A program made the translations under genes and the position numbers. The notes beneath the pieces are model-generated. The model worked only from the letters and a program-made list of their open reading frames with translations, did no database searches and was not told the origin of the DNA. From Schistosoma haematobium (Eukaryota > Platyhelminthes > Trematoda > Strigeidida > Schistosomatidae), in assembly GCF_000699445.3 (NCBI RefSeq), contig NC_067198.1, positions 39,035,523 to 39,099,522 on the forward strand: DNA of 64,000 bases, read 5' to 3'. This document shows positions 34,518-47,457 of the stretch, in pieces; the first letter of the stretch is position 1; every line of letters starts with the position of its first letter.

Positions 34518-37500
34518 TTCGTCACAGATGTGACAACGAGAGTTCGCTACCTCGTCGACACTGGCGCAGAAGTTAGCGTTCTCCCAGCAAATCCTAACGA
34601 CCGGCTTCACTAATCGGTTTTAAACTTACAGGCGGCAAACGGAAAACCGATCGCTACGTATGGCAAAAGGTACGTTTACCTTAACGTGGGCTTACGCAAA
34701 CCCATTCACTGGATTTTCGTTGTTGCAGATGTTTCTATACCAATCATTGGTATGGACCTTCTACAACACCACAATCTGATCATCGATACGCGCAAACGGA
34801 GGCTAGTAGACGGGAACACTAATTTGTCCGTTTGCGTAACTTCTTTTACTGGTTGTAGAGTATCCCCAGTCACAGTTAAACATATGATAGACCCACTCTA
34901 TCAACCACTACTCGATAAGTACCCTGGGATACAACAAACTCAACCGAAACTACCGTGTGTAACCAGCAATGTTACACATCACATCACGACTACAGGACCA
35001 CCTGTATTCTCTAAAGCACGACGACTAGCTCCTGAAAAGCTCAGATTAGCGAAAAACGAATTCGATCACATGATGGACTTAGGAATCATACGACCGTCAA
35101 GTAGCCCATATGCATCTCCGTTGCACATGGTCCCTAAAAAGGACAGCAACGATTGGCGTCCAACTGGTGACTATCGACGATCGAACGCGAAAACCATTCC
35201 CGATCGTTACCCGTTGCCTCACATTCACGATTTGACAGCTACCTTGAAAGGTACAACTGTCTTTTCGAAAATCGACTTGGTTAAAGCGTATAACCAAATA
35301 CCTATGGCTACTGACGACATACCGAAAACAGCTATCATAACTCCTTTCGGACTCTATGAATTTTTGCGAATGCCTTTCGGTCTAAGGAATGCTGCTCAAA
35401 CATTCCAAAGATTCATAGACGACGTTTTTCGAGGTCTCAACTTCGTACACGCGTATGTTGATGACTGTCTAATCGCAAGTCCGGACAGAGAAACACATCT
35501 CAAGCATCTGGATCTTGTTTTCGAACGACTTCAACAACATGGCATTACTGTAAACGTTCAGAAATGCCAATTCGGAACCGACTCGTTAGACTTTCTGGGA
35601 CACACTATCGATGCTCAAGGCATTCGACCTCTTATGACCAAAGTGGCGGCCATTTTGGATTACCCAGAACCGACAGCCGTCAAGCAATTACGCACGTTTA
35701 ACGGCCTGGTAAGTCTCTATAGACGTTTCATACCGAAATGCGCATCACTTATGAAAACTCTGACCGACCAACTTCGTGGAAATGCGAAATCCATTAATTT
35801 GGACGACACCGCACGAAAAGCATTCTCCACAGTTAAGGAACTGATTGCTAAAGCAACAATGCTCGCACATCAGGACACCCGAGCACCCATTAGCATCGCA
35901 GTAGACGCATCCGACTCGGCAATCGGAGGAGATTTACAACAATGGGTTAACAACTCCTGGCAACCCTTGGCATTTTTCTCTAGAAGGTTGCTAGACACCG
36001 AATCGAGGTACAGCACATTCGGTAGGGAACTCCTAGCTATGTATTGTGCTGTACGACATTTCCAACACTACATCGAAGGTCGTGAATTCACTCTTTTCAC
36101 GGACCATAAACCGCTCACTTTCTCGTTAAGCTCTCCTTCTGACAAGTACTCTCCCCGTGAGTCTCGACAACTGGACTACATTTCGCAGTTTACTTCAGAT
36201 ATTCAACACATCTCTGGAGCAAACAATGTAGTTGCAGACGCTTTATCTCGTATAACTTCCTTGAACAGTTTCCAAGGAATCGACCTTCTTAAACTCGCCG
36301 AGCTTCAAAAGAAGACACTGATCTTCAGCACGAGTTATCGTCCACAACACTTAAACTACGCATCAAACAGATGGGAACAGGTAAAGAAACCTTACTTTGT
36401 GACACATCTACAGGTAGGGATCGCCCAATCGTGCCGAAACATTATCGACGCAATGTCTTCAACACATTGCACAAACTTTCGCATCCAGGTGTTCGTGCAA
36501 CCATCAAGCTTATAGCAGAAAGGTTTTGCTGGCCTGGAATGAATAAAGACGTGAGGGAGTGGGCACGCTCCTGTGTAAGCTGCCAAAAATCTAAGGTTAT
36601 CAGACACAATAAATGTCCCTAGGCTCGTTTAAAACTCCCGATGCTCGTTTCGACCATGTTCATCTGGATTTGGTAGGACCTTTACCAGATTCAAATGGAT
36701 ACTCTTGTCTTTTAACCTGCGTAGACCGTTTCACTCGATGGCCAGAAGCAGTACCTATTAAGGACATCACTGCTGAAACAGTGGCCCGCACCTTCGTCGA
36801 ACGATGGGTAGCAAACTTCGGTTGCCCTTCAACCATCACTACAGACCGCGGACGTCAGTTTGAATCTGATCTTTTCCGTCGTCTGACCACACTTTTAGGA
36901 ATCAATCGCTTCCGAACGACTGCCTACCACCCACAAGCAAACGGGTTGGTAGAACGCTTTCACCGACAACTAAAAGCTTCACTATCAGCTGCAAACGTTT
37001 CACAGTGGACCGACGCTCTTCCACTCGTCTTACTAGGTATTCGCAATGCAGTGAAAGCTGACATTGGATACACTGCGGCTCAACTCGTTTATGGAACGAC
37101 ACTTCGACTTCCAGGAGAATTCGTGGATCCTTCATCCTCTTCAATGAACATGGATCTAACCTCCTACACGAACAGGCTTACAAACGCAATGCGTTCAGTT
37201 AAACCTGCTTCCACTCGACCTCAATCAACTGATGTTTTCGTTCAACCTGCTTACGATATAGTACACACGTTTTCATTCGTCGAGACTCGCATCGACGACC
37301 ATTCGAATCAGCATACGAAGGATACTTCAAAGTTCTTCAACGTGAATCTAAGTACTATATAGTCGATAAGAACGGAACAAACGATAGCATCAGCATCGAT
37401 CGCTTAAAAGCAGCGTATTTAGAAGGAAATCCTATCTACGTCGATTTTCCTTCGTTACAATCGAACGACACGACTCCACTCATAATTCCTCAACCGACAA

Positions 37501-37607
37501 CCAACACTAGCGATGATACTCTGAATGTATCTGAAAATAAACCTAAAACGACGCGTTCTGGAAGAAGAGTAAGATTTCCAGAACATTTAAACGACTACTG
37601 CACGTAA
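34462..37607 (+). pseudogene. pol: Pol (PR-RT-RNaseH-IN), family A plus copy, disabled
   Basis: Domains in order: protease (LVDTGAEVSVL, 34550s), RT ([22 protein letters not shown]), RNase H ([20 protein letters not shown]), integrase zinc finger (HKLSHPG ... CVSCQKS), DDE core ([29 protein letters not shown]) and a GPY/F-like tail. Compared with the minus copy it carries a TAA at about 34611 (CAC TAA against CAC GAA). It also has single-base losses at about 36310 (A run), 36616 (C run) and 37252 (G). Longest uninterrupted pieces: 34686-36515 and 36613-37362. It cannot encode a complete Pol. Confidence 0.9.
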
Positions 37608-38041
37608 GGCACTACTCGACATTTATATTATCTCGATCTTTTTACGATATATATTTTTTTAACAAAAAAGAATTTTAATATGCTTATATATTTATTTTTT
37701 TCTTAAAAAAAAAACGAAAAAAAACATTTTTAACACTATTATGTGTGCTTGAGTATATTTCCATTTTTCGCCGACATTGTGTTTTTACGCACATGCGAGT
37801 GTATTTCGACATGCACTTACACTTTCTTTTTCTTTTCCAGGACGGCTGGAAAAGAACGATGCAGTTTACGAGGAATCGAAATTTTTCGTTGTAACTTTTT
37901 CTTTTTTTACTATGTTGTATCTCGGTCCCATATAGTAAGGAAAGACGACCAGACGCTGCTACACTTAGTAAGCTATCAGAAGAGTGTTTACCAACGACAA
38001 ACTCGTTGGGTTTAAACTTCTGGCTGGCCACGTCTTAGGGT
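37608..38041 (+). other. family-A 3' noncoding interior, plus copy
   Basis: The AT-rich tract after the Pol stop includes GCACATGCGAGTG and CCACGTCTTAGGG blocks. It is repeated in inverse at 38717-39147. It ends with GGGT at 38038-38041, the left half of a 4-bp duplication around the minus-oriented LTR. Confidence 0.8.
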
Positions 38042-38362
38042 TGATGATGTCACAGGTATTCAGTGTTTGACAACGCTTCTACCAGTAACACCTTCTTATG
38101 TATTTCGTTCCCACCAAGAGAAATCAAAAGACAGAGTCGAGGAGATCGGAAGAGTATATTTGGCGATGACCAATATATCGGAATTCTCTGATCTAATCTG
38201 GCTAGCGATTGCGGTTGATGTTGAGCACGGCGTTACCACACGTGATCTGGTGCGGATGCCTGACCGAGCGCCTTCAGCTAGGTGAGTCCACTAAAACGTA
38301 TGGTCAGCATCCAATGTCGAAAACTTAGTGCTATTTATTTTGGGGATTTATTTACCGCTACA
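38042..38362 (-). repeat. family-A LTR, central minus-oriented
   Basis: 321 bp. It is flanked by GGGT on both sides (38038-38041, 38363-38366), so it could be read as an LTR inserted into the 3' end of the plus copy. Confidence 0.9.
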
Positions 38363-38395
38363 GGGTCGTCAATGTATCACTAGGGGGAAGTGATC

Positions 38396-38716
38396 TGTAG
38401 CGGTAAATAAATCCCCAAAATAAATAGCACTAAGTTTTCGACATTGGATGCTGACCATACGTTTTAGTGGACTCACCTAGCTGAAGGCGCTCGGTCAGGC
38501 ATCCGCACCAGATCACGTGTGGTAACGCCGTGCTCAACATCAACCGCAATCGCTAGCCAGATTAGATCAGAGAATTCCGATATATTGGTCATCGCCAAAT
38601 ATACTCTTCCGATCTCCTCGACTCTGTCTTTTGATTTCTCTTGGTGGGAACGAAATACATAAGAAGGTGTTACTGGTAGAAGCGTTGTCAAACACTGAAT
38701 ACCTGTGACATCATCA
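38396..38716 (+). repeat. family-A LTR, central plus-oriented
   Basis: 321 bp, preceded by a purine tract (AGGGGGAAG) as a 3' LTR should be. It is followed by ACCC and then directly by the inverted interior of the minus copy. Confidence 0.9.
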
Positions 38717-39147
38717 ACCCTAAGACGTGGCCAGCCAGAAGTTTAAACCCAACGAGTTTGTCGTTGGTAAACACTCTTCTGATAGCTTACTAAGTGTAGC
38801 AGCGTCTGGTCGTCTTTCCTTACTATATGGGACCGAGATACAACATAGTAAAAAAAGAAAAGTTACAACGAAAATTTCGATTCCTCGTAAACTGCATCGT
38901 TCTTTTCCAGCCGTCCTGGAAAAGAAAAAAGAAAGTGTAAGTGCATGTCGAAATACACTCGCATGTGCGTAAAAACACAATGTCGGCGAAAAATGGAAAT
39001 ATACTCAAGCACACATAATAGTGTTAAAAATGTTTTTTTTCGTTTTTTTAAGAAAAAAATAAATATATAAGCATATTAAAATTCTTTTTGTTAAAAAAAT
39101 ATATATCGTAAAAAAGATCGAGATAATATAAAATGTCGAGTAGTGCC

Positions 39148-40854
39148 TTACGTGCAGTAGTCGTTTAAATGTTCTGGAAATCTTACTCTTCTTCCGGAAC
39201 GCGTCGTTTTAGGTTTATTTTCAGATACATTCAGAGTATCATCGCTAGTGTTGGTTGTCGGTTGAGGAATTATGAGTGAAGTCGTGTCGTTCGATTGTAA
39301 CGAAGGAAAATCGACGTAGATAGGATTTCCTTCTAAATACGCTGCTTTTAAGCGATCGATGCTGATGCTATCGTTTGTTCCGTTCTTATCGACTATATAG
39401 TACTTAGATTCACGTTGAAGAACTTTGAAGTATCCTTCGTATGCTGATTCGAATGGTCGTCGATGCGAGTCTCGACGAATGAAAACGTGTGTACTATATC
39501 GTAAGCCAGGTTGAACGAAAACATCAGTTGATTGAGGTCGAGTGGAAGCAGGTTTAACTGAACGCATTGCGTTTGTAAGCCTGTTCGTGTAGGAGGTTAG
39601 ATCCATGTTCATTGAAGAGGATGAAGGATCCACGAATTCTCCTGGAAGTCGAAGTGTCGTTCCATAAACGAGTTGAGCCGCAGTGTATCCAATGTCAGCT
39701 TTCACTGCATTGCGAATACCTAGTAAGACGAGTGGAAGAGCGTCGGTCCACTGTGAAACGTTTGCAGCTGATAGTGAAGCTTTTAGTTGTCGGTGAAAGC
39801 GTTCTACCAACCCGTTTGCTTGTGGGTGGTAGGCAGTCGTTCGGAAGCGATTGATTCCTAAAAGTGTGGTCAGACGACGGAAAAGATCAGATTCAAACTG
39901 ACGTCCGCGGTCTGTAGTGATGGTTGAAGGGCAACCGAAGTTTGCTACCCATCGTTCGACGAAGGTGCGGGCCACTGTTTCAGCAGTGATGTCCTTAATA
40001 GGTACTGCTTCTGGCCATCGAGTGAAACGGTCTACGCAGGTTAAAAGACAAGAGTATCCATTTGAATCTGGTAAAGGTCCTACCAAATCCAGATGAACAT
40101 GGTCGAAACGAGCATCGGGAGTTTTAAACGAGCCTAGGGGACATTTATTGTGTCTGACAACCTTAGATTTTTGGCAGCTTACACAGGAGCGTGCCCACTC
40201 CCTCACGTCTTTATTCATTCCAGGCCAGCAAAACCTTTCTGCTATAAGCTTGATGGTTGCACGAACACCTGGATGCGAAAGTTTGTGCAATGTGTTGAAG
40301 ACATTGCGTCGATAATGTTTCGGCACGATTGGGCGATCCCTACCTGTAGATGTGTCACAAAGTAAGGTTTCTTTACCTGTTCCCATCTGTTTGATGCGTA
40401 GTTTAAGTGTTGTGGACGATAACTCGTGCTGAAGATCAGTGTCTTCTTTTTGAAGCTCGGCGAGTTTAAGAAGGTCGATTCCTTGGAAACTGTTCAAGGA
40501 AGTTATACGAGATAAAGCGTCTGCAACTACATTGTTTGCTCCAGAGATGTGTTGAATATCTGAAGTAAACTGCGAAATGTAGTCCAGTTGTCGAGACTCA
40601 CGGGGAGAGTACTTGTCAGAAGGAGAGCTTAACGAGAAAGTGAGCGGTTTATGGTCCGTGAAAAGAGTGAATTCACGACCTTCGATGTAGTGTTGGAAAT
40701 GTCGTACAGCACAATACATAGCTAGGAGTTCCCTACCGAATGTGCTGTACCTCGATTCGGTGTCTAGCAACCTTCTAGAGAAAAATGCCAAGGGTTGCCA
40801 GGAGTTGTTAACCCATTGTTGTAAATCTCCTCCGATTGCCGAGTCGGATGCGTC
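39148..40854 (-). pseudogene. pol: Pol 3' half (RNaseH-IN), family A minus copy
   Basis: An open frame from within RNase H ([20 protein letters not shown]) through [18 protein letters not shown] ... [36 protein letters not shown], to the natural end HLNDYCT. It lacks the frameshifts of the plus copy. Its upstream half lies at 47725-48590, separated by element B, which inserted in the RNase H region at AVDAS. Confidence 0.9.
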
Positions 40855-41120
40855 TGTAACAGCTTAGGTTGTTTGGTTATAGTTGACCCCAAACAACCAA
40901 GCATATGCCAAAACAGTATTGTTCAAGTATTCATTCACTTCCTTGTTTTGTATAAGCATTATATTCCCTATTATCTTATATTGAGTGTTGAGAGCCTTTG
41001 TTTGTCTGGACAGATAATCCCACGCTCCACTGTGACCGCGCTAAGATCGAAATAAAGACCTATTCACTACTTCTCTGGTTTCTTCTATCAATAGCACGAG
41101 GGTTACTTTAAGGCGCGAAA
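40855..41120 (+). repeat. element B 5' LTR
   Basis: 266 bp, TGTAACAGC...GGCGCGAAA. It contains AATAAA near 41051. The ends lack a perfect TG...CA but are fixed by the CGTC duplication. Confidence 0.9.
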
Positions 41121-41317
41121 TTGGTGAGCCCTTTTTGAACACAAATTTAACCTCATTTCTGTTATTAACATTTTTTTTACTTAATCGTAAAAGTAGACCT
41201 GATTATCCGTAAACTAATTTGAGTATATAACTAGTTTATTCCGTATTATCTTAAGTTATTCGTGTTATAGTAACCACTTTTTGTGCAAACTTTATTGCTA
41301 TATTTGTCACATACCTC

Positions 41318-42163
41318 ATGTCAGACTCAATAGAAACCCATAATCTGGAGGATTTGTCACCAGTGGAGATAGACACTGTTATGACTACGAAATCCCGACT
41401 TCCAGAATTTGATCGTAGTGATCCTGAGTTGTGGTTTGCTCAACTAGAGCATTATTTCACGAGACACAATATCAAATCTGAAGGGATTCGCTATAGAGAC
41501 TTGTGTTCTATCCTTCCTCCTTCAGTCGCCAAAGAAGTCCGTGACTTGATTTTAAGTCCACCATCACCACAACCATACACCATCTTAAGACGAGAGATAA
41601 TGAACCGTTTATCATTATCAGATAGTCAAAGAATCCAAAGACTTTTTCAAGGTGAGACACTAGGTGATCGGTCGCCGTCACAGTTTTTACGTCACCTCCA
41701 AGTCTTAGTGGGTGATAACACAGTGGGTGAAGCAGTCCTAAAACAAGGATGGATACAAGCTCTCCCATGCTACGTCCAACACTGTTTGGATGCACAAGAC
41801 CCTGAAACCTCATTATCTCATTTAGCGCGTATAGCCGACAGAATAATGGAAAGAGGTCCTCCAACTGGATCAGGCACAATAAATCACACACAAAAAGTAG
41901 AATCAGCAAAAGACCCCGTAATAGAAGGACTCATTGCGAGTGTTAATAGTCTCACTGAGGCTGTCACCAGAATGCAAATGGGTCATAGAAACAGGAGCAG
42001 GTCACCACAACGACCACGATCCAAGTCACAAATCAGGTCACAAATGTCCAGACAATCTGGGCAGTTTTGTTGGTACCACTGGAAGTTTGGTGTCAACTCA
42101 ACCAAGTGCATGCAACCATGCGCCTGGCCTAAGCATAATTCTAAGACAGCGGGAAACGAGTAA
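41318..42163 (+). CDS. gag: Gag, element B
   Basis: 281 residues from the ATG at 41318 ([20 protein letters not shown]). The capsid-like region includes [15 protein letters not shown]; a basic [13 protein letters not shown] stretch follows, then the CHCC finger C251-x2-H254-x9-C264-x3-C268. Same architecture as family A Gag but clearly different in sequence, so a distinct family of the same clade. It stops at TAA 42161-42163, six nt after a GGGAAAC slippery site. Confidence 0.93.
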   Translation: MSDSIETHNLEDLSPVEIDTVMTTKSRLPEFDRSDPELWFAQLEHYFTRHNIKSEGIRYRDLCSILPPSVAKEVRDLILSPPSPQPYTILRREIMNRLSLSDSQRIQRLFQGETLGDRSPSQFLRHLQVLVGDNTVGEAVLKQGWIQALPCYVQHCLDAQDPETSLSHLARIADRIMERGPPTGSGTINHTQKVESAKDPVIEGLIASVNSLTEAVTRMQMGHRNRSRSPQRPRSKSQIRSQMSRQSGQFCWYHWKFGVNSTKCMQPCAWPKHNSKTAGNE

Positions 42164-45100
42164 CCCCTCCCCAGGTCGCGACGACTGAGGAGGGGCGCCT
42201 AAACAGTCGCTTGTTTTATGTTAGAGACAGAAACTCTGGCTTGAATTTCTTGGTGGATACTGGCGCTGCTCTTAGCATCATCCCTCAAAATAAAACTGAG
42301 ATTAGTCGAGAAACATCATCAATTACACTTCAAGCTGCAAATAAAACTAAAATTGCGACATTTGGGCAGAAAACTTTAACCCTAGATTTGGGGTTCAGGA
42401 GGCAATTCCCTTGGGTTTTCACGGTAGCCGACTTAGATCTGGCAATACTGGGGATGGACTTTCTAGAGAGATACGAATTTCTAGTTGACACCAAGAAACG
42501 GCGATTAACACTAAAAGAAACTTCGTATTACACAAAAGGCAAAGAAAGTCACATCAGCTCTCTTAACTTGATTCAAACTCCCCCAGTAACAACAGCGAAA
42601 TTCCAAGATATACTCGCGGAATTTCCAAACTTAACTAAGCCAAGCCCACAACCTTCTAAAGACAAACTAAAAGTGAGTCACACTATCAAAACCGAAGGTG
42701 CACCGGTGTTTGCAAAACCCAGGAGACTAGCACCAGATGAGCTCAAAATCGTTAGGGCCGAGTTTGATTATATGCTACAATTGGGTATTATCCGTCCCTC
42801 TGATAGTCAATGGGCATCCCCTCTGCATATGGTCCCAAAGAAGAATGAAGGTGACTGGCAGCCGTGCGGGGATTACAGAGCCCTAAACCGTCAAACCGTA
42901 CCAGATAGGTACCCAATACCTCATATCCAAGATTTCATCAACAGTTTACAGGGTATGAACATATTCACTAAAATTGACTTAGTCAGGGCATATCACAATA
43001 TCCCGGTGGCTGATGAAGATATTCCCAAGACAGCTATTACTACACCCTTTGGCTTATTCGAGTTTGTACGCATGCCATTCGGCCTGAGAAATGCGGCACA
43101 GACATTTCAAAGATTCATAGATAACCTACTTCGAGATATGCCATTTGCGCAGGGGTATATAGACGACTTGTTAATTGCCAGCCCCGATTTGCAATCACAC
43201 GAACAGCATGTACAAGCAGTGTTGAAAAGACTGGATGAACATGGAATAAACATACATCAAAGTAAGTGTGTTTTCGGTGTTCAAACTTTAGAATTTCTCG
43301 GTCACACAATAAGCCCAGGAGGGATTAAACCTATCAAAAAAGAAGTCGATACCATCAAACAATACCCCGTACCTAGTTCTCTAACACAACTGAGAAGTTT
43401 TCTAGGCCTAATTAACTTTTATCGCAGATTCATACCAGGTTGTGCACAATTAATGCAACCTTTGACAGATTCACTTAAAGGAAAACCAAAAGAATTCAAA
43501 CTGTCTTCTGACGCCATGGAAGCTATTAAACAGCTTAAAGATAAACTGGCTCAAGCAACTACGTTGATATATCCGAATTCTCTCTCCCCACTTGCTTTGA
43601 TGGTGGATGCTTCAGATAAAGCAGTAGGCGGTACCCTTAACCAACTGGTTAAAAACGCCTGGAAACCAATTGCTTTCTTCTCAAAAAGACTCGCTCCAGC
43701 CGAAACAAGGTATTCTACCTTCGGGCGAGAACTTCTTGCAATCTACCTGACCATTAAACACTTCCGACACATGTTAGAAGGTAGGGAATTTATAGTCTTT
43801 ACGGATCACAAACCTCTGACGAATGCATTAAAAGCGAGAGCCGATAAATACTCACCTCGAGAAGTCCGACACCTTGACTATATATCACAGTTCACAAGCG
43901 ATATCCGACATGTCAAAGGTCAGGACAATCAGGCGGCAGATGCTTTATCTAGGCTAGAAATGAACGTGCTACAGCAGTCTACAGTAAACTTCGAGACGTT
44001 GAGAAACGAACAAGAGCAGGACCTAGAATTACAAAACCTACTTAAAACAAACAATTCAAGTCTTAATTTAAAACAATTCCCATCACCTATCGATGGTATT
44101 CTAATTTATTGTGACACGACCAAGGCAATGCCGCGACCTTTCGTTCCCAAAAATATGCGAAAGTTGATATATAATAACTTTCATTCTTTGTCTCATCCTG
44201 GCGCGAAAGCTTCAACAAAACTAATCAATGCCAGATATATATGGCCGAATTTACAGAAGGATGTACACAAATGGGTTAGAGAGTGTTCAGCATGTCAACA
44301 ATCAAAGATTAATCGTCACACAAACTCACCCATAGGTGTTTTCTCGCAACCAGATGCACGTTTTGCCCATGTGCATATCGACTTAGTAGGTCCTTTACCA
44401 CGTTCAAACGGTTTCAGTTATCTTTTTACATGCATAGATCGATTTACCAGATTCCCTATAGCCATCCCGATAGCGGACATCACAGCGGAAACAGTAGCCA
44501 AAGTTTTCATGCAGAACTGGGTAACCATTTTTGGTACACCCATAACAATAACGACGGATAGAGGAGCGCAATTCGAATCCGAACTATTTAATAACTTGGC
44601 TAAACTTCTAGGCTCCAATAGGATACGCTGCACTGCATATCATCCTCAGGCTAATGGGATGGTAGAACGTTTTCACCGTCAGCTAAAAACCGCCCTTATA
44701 TCTCACTCAAACCCCAATCAGTGGACAGAATTCCTACCGTTAGTTATGTTGGAAATACGAACATCTGTCAAAACTGACGCACAGTGTTCAGCTGCGGAAC
44801 TGGTTTTCGGAACAACTCTGAGACTACCAGGTGAATTTATTAACCATAATACTAACAGTCAAAAACTTAATTTAGAAAATTATGTAGATCAACTACGGGA
44901 CCACATGTCTAAAATTAAGCCGATTAATACTCGTGAACAATCGCGCGCCGTATATATACCTAAAGACCTAAGCAATTGCACGCACGTCTGGATAAGATGT
45001 GACAAAATAAAAGCACCACTCAGTCCTCCATTTGAAGGTCCTTTCAAAGTCGTCTCAAGAAAATCTAAATATTTCGTGATAGAAAAACATGGAAACATCG

Positions 45101-45297
45101 ACACAGTAAGTATTGATAGGCTAAAGCCGGCCTATCTAGATCATGAACCACCATACGTGTTGTTAGATCGTTTAACTGACAAATCCATTACGGAATCGAA
45201 ATGTAAAGATAATAAATCTTTACAAATGACTAAAACGGTTCGCTGGGCACATCCAATTAGTCAGTCAAGGATGTTGACAGTTTCGGCTGCAGGATAA
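42145..45297 (+). CDS. pol: Pol (PR-RT-RNaseH-IN), element B, intact
   Basis: Open from 42145 in the -1 frame relative to Gag. There is no ATG near the start, so expression as a Gag-Pol fusion is inferred. Counting from the Leu codon at 42211: protease D16 in [12 protein letters not shown] with [20 protein letters not shown] and catalytic Y316-I-D318-D319; RNase H with [12 protein letters not shown] and [10 protein letters not shown]; integrase zinc finger HSLSHPG ... [11 protein letters not shown] core [33 protein letters not shown]-like module [20 protein letters not shown]. No chromodomain is seen. No stop or frameshift, so potentially functional. Confidence 0.93.
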   Translation, partial: DSGKRVTPPQVATTEEGRLNSRLFYVRDRNSGLNFLVDTGAALSIIPQNKTEISRETSSITLQAANKTKIATFGQKTLTLDLGFRRQFPWVFTVADLDLAILGMDFLERYEFLVDTKKRRLTLKETSYYTKGKESHISSLNLIQTPPVTTAKFQDILAEFPNLTKPSPQPSKDKLKVSHTIKTEGAPVFAKPRRLAPDELKIVRAEFDYMLQLGIIRPSDSQWASPLHMVPKKNEGDWQPCGDYRALNRQTVPDRYPIPHIQDFINSLQGMNIFTKIDLVRAYHNIPVADEDIPKTAITTPFGLFEFVRMPFGLRNAAQTFQRFIDNLLRDMPFAQGYIDDLLIASPDLQSHEQHVQAVLKRLDEHGINIHQSKCVFGVQTLEFLGHTISPGGIKPIKKEVDTIKQYPVPSSLTQLRSFLGLINFYRRFIPGCAQLMQPLTDSLKGKPKEFKLSSDAMEAIKQLKDKLAQATTLIYPNSLSPLALMVDASDKAVGGTLNQLVKNAWKPIAFFSKRLAPAETRYSTFGRELLAIYLTIKHFRHMLEGREFIVFTDHKPLTNALKARADKYSPREVRHLDYISQFTSDIRHVKGQDNQAADALSRLEMNVLQQSTVNFETLRNEQEQDLELQNLLKTNNSSLNLKQFPSPIDGILIYCDTTKAMPRPFVPKNMRKLIYNNFHSLSHPGAKASTKLINARYIWPNLQKDVHKWVRECSACQQSKINRHTNSPIGVFSQPDARFAHVHIDLVGPLPRSNGFSYLFTCIDRFTRFPIAIPIADITAETVAKVFMQNWVTIFGTPITITTDRGAQFESELFNNLAKLLGSNRIRCTAYHPQANGMVERFHRQLKTALISHSNPNQWTEFLPLVMLEIRTSVKTDAQCSAAELVFGTTLRLPGEFINHNTNSQKLNLENYVDQLRDHMSKIKPINTREQSRAVYIPKDLSNCTHVWIRCDKIKAPLSPPFEGPFKVVSRKSKYFVIEKHGNIDTVSIDRLKPAYLDHEPPYVLLDRLTDKSITESKCKDNKSLQMTKTVRWAHPISQSRMLTVSAAG
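42151..42209 (+). promoter_or_regulatory. -1 ribosomal frameshift cassette, gag/pol of element B
   Basis: GGGAAAC at 42151-42157, in Gag phase as G GGA AAC, then a 6-nt spacer GAGTAA containing the Gag stop. A 7-bp stem follows: CCCCTCC (42164-42170) with GGAGGGG (42189-42195). Loop bases CGACT (42182-42186) can pair with AGTCG (42205-42209) to form a pseudoknot. The Pol frame is open from 42145, so the slip fuses Gag to Pol. Confidence 0.85.
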
Positions 45298-47457
45298 AAT
45301 CTAACCACGCAGCTAATCACACCCTGCATCTACTTAAAAATAATTTTTTTCCTCATTCCGCCTCACCGACAACTCCCCAGACCTTTTACCTTTGATATAT
45401 ACGTGTTATGTTAAATATTTTTTAAAATACTGGACACATAAGCTAGGTATTCCGAAACGATGGCTGAGGATTTTAATCAAACTCATACAACTAACACTGG
45501 CAAATACAACGAATTCAAAAAGCAACCCAGGCGAGTTTTATAATTTCTTTTCCTGGTTAATTAACTATGTTGGCTGTACTTTTTATATATTTATATACAT
45601 TTTTCACGTAGACTGGCTATACATATATACCATATGAACTACTTCTAAAAGTTTTCGGTTGAGGATATGTTTAGTAGCTTGATACGATTAATACTACCAT
45701 TAATAAGTAGTTTTCTAGACAAAACATTTTGGATTAAACCATGGTCAAGTACTTATTAAAGTTCTCATCATTTTTTTCATGTTTAGGAAACTTACGTAAT
45801 GACTTAACCAGTTTCCCTGCAGCATGCTTTTTAGTGTGATCATATAACCCATCTTTATTGGCAATATTCAGATTTTTTTTAATTTCTGACATTTAAGAAT
45901 CAATAACCGTGAAGATATAGTACAGTGCGTAACTGTAAGGTTACTATGTCAGCCGCATTGATTCCACATACCTAATTTTAAACAACTTATAAGGGAACTG
46001 CTTAGTAATCATAACATTGAACTGACAATATGAATATCACGACTATGCTAACGTTAAACCAATTATTATTAGTGGCCCATACAAAGTCCTGTAACTTAAC
46101 ATTAGAGTTATAAAAAAGACATTTTATGTCAATAACTGATATATATATATATATATATTCGTTGGTTTAAATATAACGTAAAATGGAAATTTACTAAACT
46201 TGTAGTTTTTTTCTATAGTAATAATATTCATGTAAACAAAAAACTTATACTTTTCCAATATGGCACTTTGATATATCAATCCATCCTCTTGTCATTTTTT
46301 CCCTCATATGTGCGCGAATTACGGGCAACAAACGTCGTATTGAAGGTGGGTCTGGTGAACAAAAACGCAGGCCCCACACGCACTCGAACCTCTGCCCTCC
46401 TGAATGCTAGACCGCGTGCTTAGCCGTTAAGCCACATCAGACCACGGAGGAAGTGACTTCAATATTTCCTTACACCAAATAATCACTCATAATACTAATG
46501 AGTAATAAAACTTACACACTTCTGAGGTGCAAACCAATTCGTTACTTGGATGAATTGACGATATATTGCTTCAATATATCATGCATACCTAAATCAAACA
46601 AGAAAATGGTATTTGGCACAACTGTACTTGATCCGCATACTCTACACAATTTTTTTTTGCTTCTTAACCGTATATTCTTTTCCGTTTCGTGGAGTATTCT
46701 GATGCACCCTTGGTTACGCACCTAGTCGTAAAACGCGGTCATCACAGGCTCAAGGTCACGCGTTTGATCGATTTTGTTAAAGAGTCCAACTTCTAGCAAG
46801 TTCACCCTTTTACATATATGCATTACAAAAGAGTTTTTTTTGTTTTCATGGTTTTTCGTGCACAAGATATCTACACTATGTCTATTCTCTTCCAGAATAC
46901 CAATCCGTTCTGGAGACCAAGCACTTACATGGAACCGAACAATTATCAATTACATTTATGTATTTCCATTTTGTATCTTATTATTTTATGCAGGCAGTGG
47001 AGCAGTTCTTCAGGTTTGCTTGATTCTCACCATTACCTTTGAAGTAGATTCTTCTTTACTTTTTACTTGAGGGCGACTCAAGAGGCAGGTGAGTAAACAC
47101 CTGATAGCCGGTCTGAGCATGGAAAAATCGTACCTCACCAACATGGTGTTGGGTAGCCCGCTCGCGGCACTTCCTCAGATATTTTTATTCCACATTCTCA
47201 CACTCTCTTGAAAGCACGCAGCAAACCGTCGGCGATAGTTGTAGAAGAAATCACATGCTACAAAATAAGATGACAAGCTAGCAAAGAAGAGACATCCATG
47301 GACTATCGTTGACAGCGTCAGTCGTCACTGATTGTAAGTCAAACAGTGAGCGAGTTGATAATTTTCCCTTGGGGTGAGAAATAGAACTAAGGTGTTTTCG
47401 ATAGTTAGATTAATCGAACCGACGTTCCTACGGAAGTCGATTCTAGGGGGAAGCTAA
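45298..47457 (+). other. 2.16-kb noncoding 3' region of element B
   Basis: Between the Pol stop and the 3' LTR. AT-rich in its first part, with a TA dinucleotide run (46138-46158) and a tRNA-like segment on the minus strand (about 46330-46450). The only notable open frame (46774-47070) has a hydrophobic stretch but no recognised fold. It may contain a separate insertion, but I could not find its ends. Confidence 0.6.
46330..46450 (-). mobile_element. tRNA-like (SINE-type) segment inside element B
   Basis: On the minus strand: TGGCTTAACGGCTAAGCACG (A-box-like), then GCAGAGGTTCGAGTGCG (B-box-like), about 35 nt apart as in a tRNA. The stem pairing is not good enough for a tRNA gene. It differs from the Sm-alpha-like SINEs elsewhere in the window. 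Confidence 0.5.

Noticed and set aside
38067..38691. pair of identical small proteins in opposite orientation
   Set aside because: They are translations of the inverted family-A LTR pair, not genes.
46386..46440. tRNA gene on the minus strand
   Set aside because: A- and B-box-like motifs are correctly spaced, but the acceptor and anticodon stems do not pair well and the sequence runs on as repeat. Treated as a SINE-type segment.
46774..47070. small envelope-like ORF in the 3' region of element B
   Set aside because: It has a hydrophobic stretch but no signal, cleavage site or known fold; overlapping frames of similar length exist, so it is probably chance.
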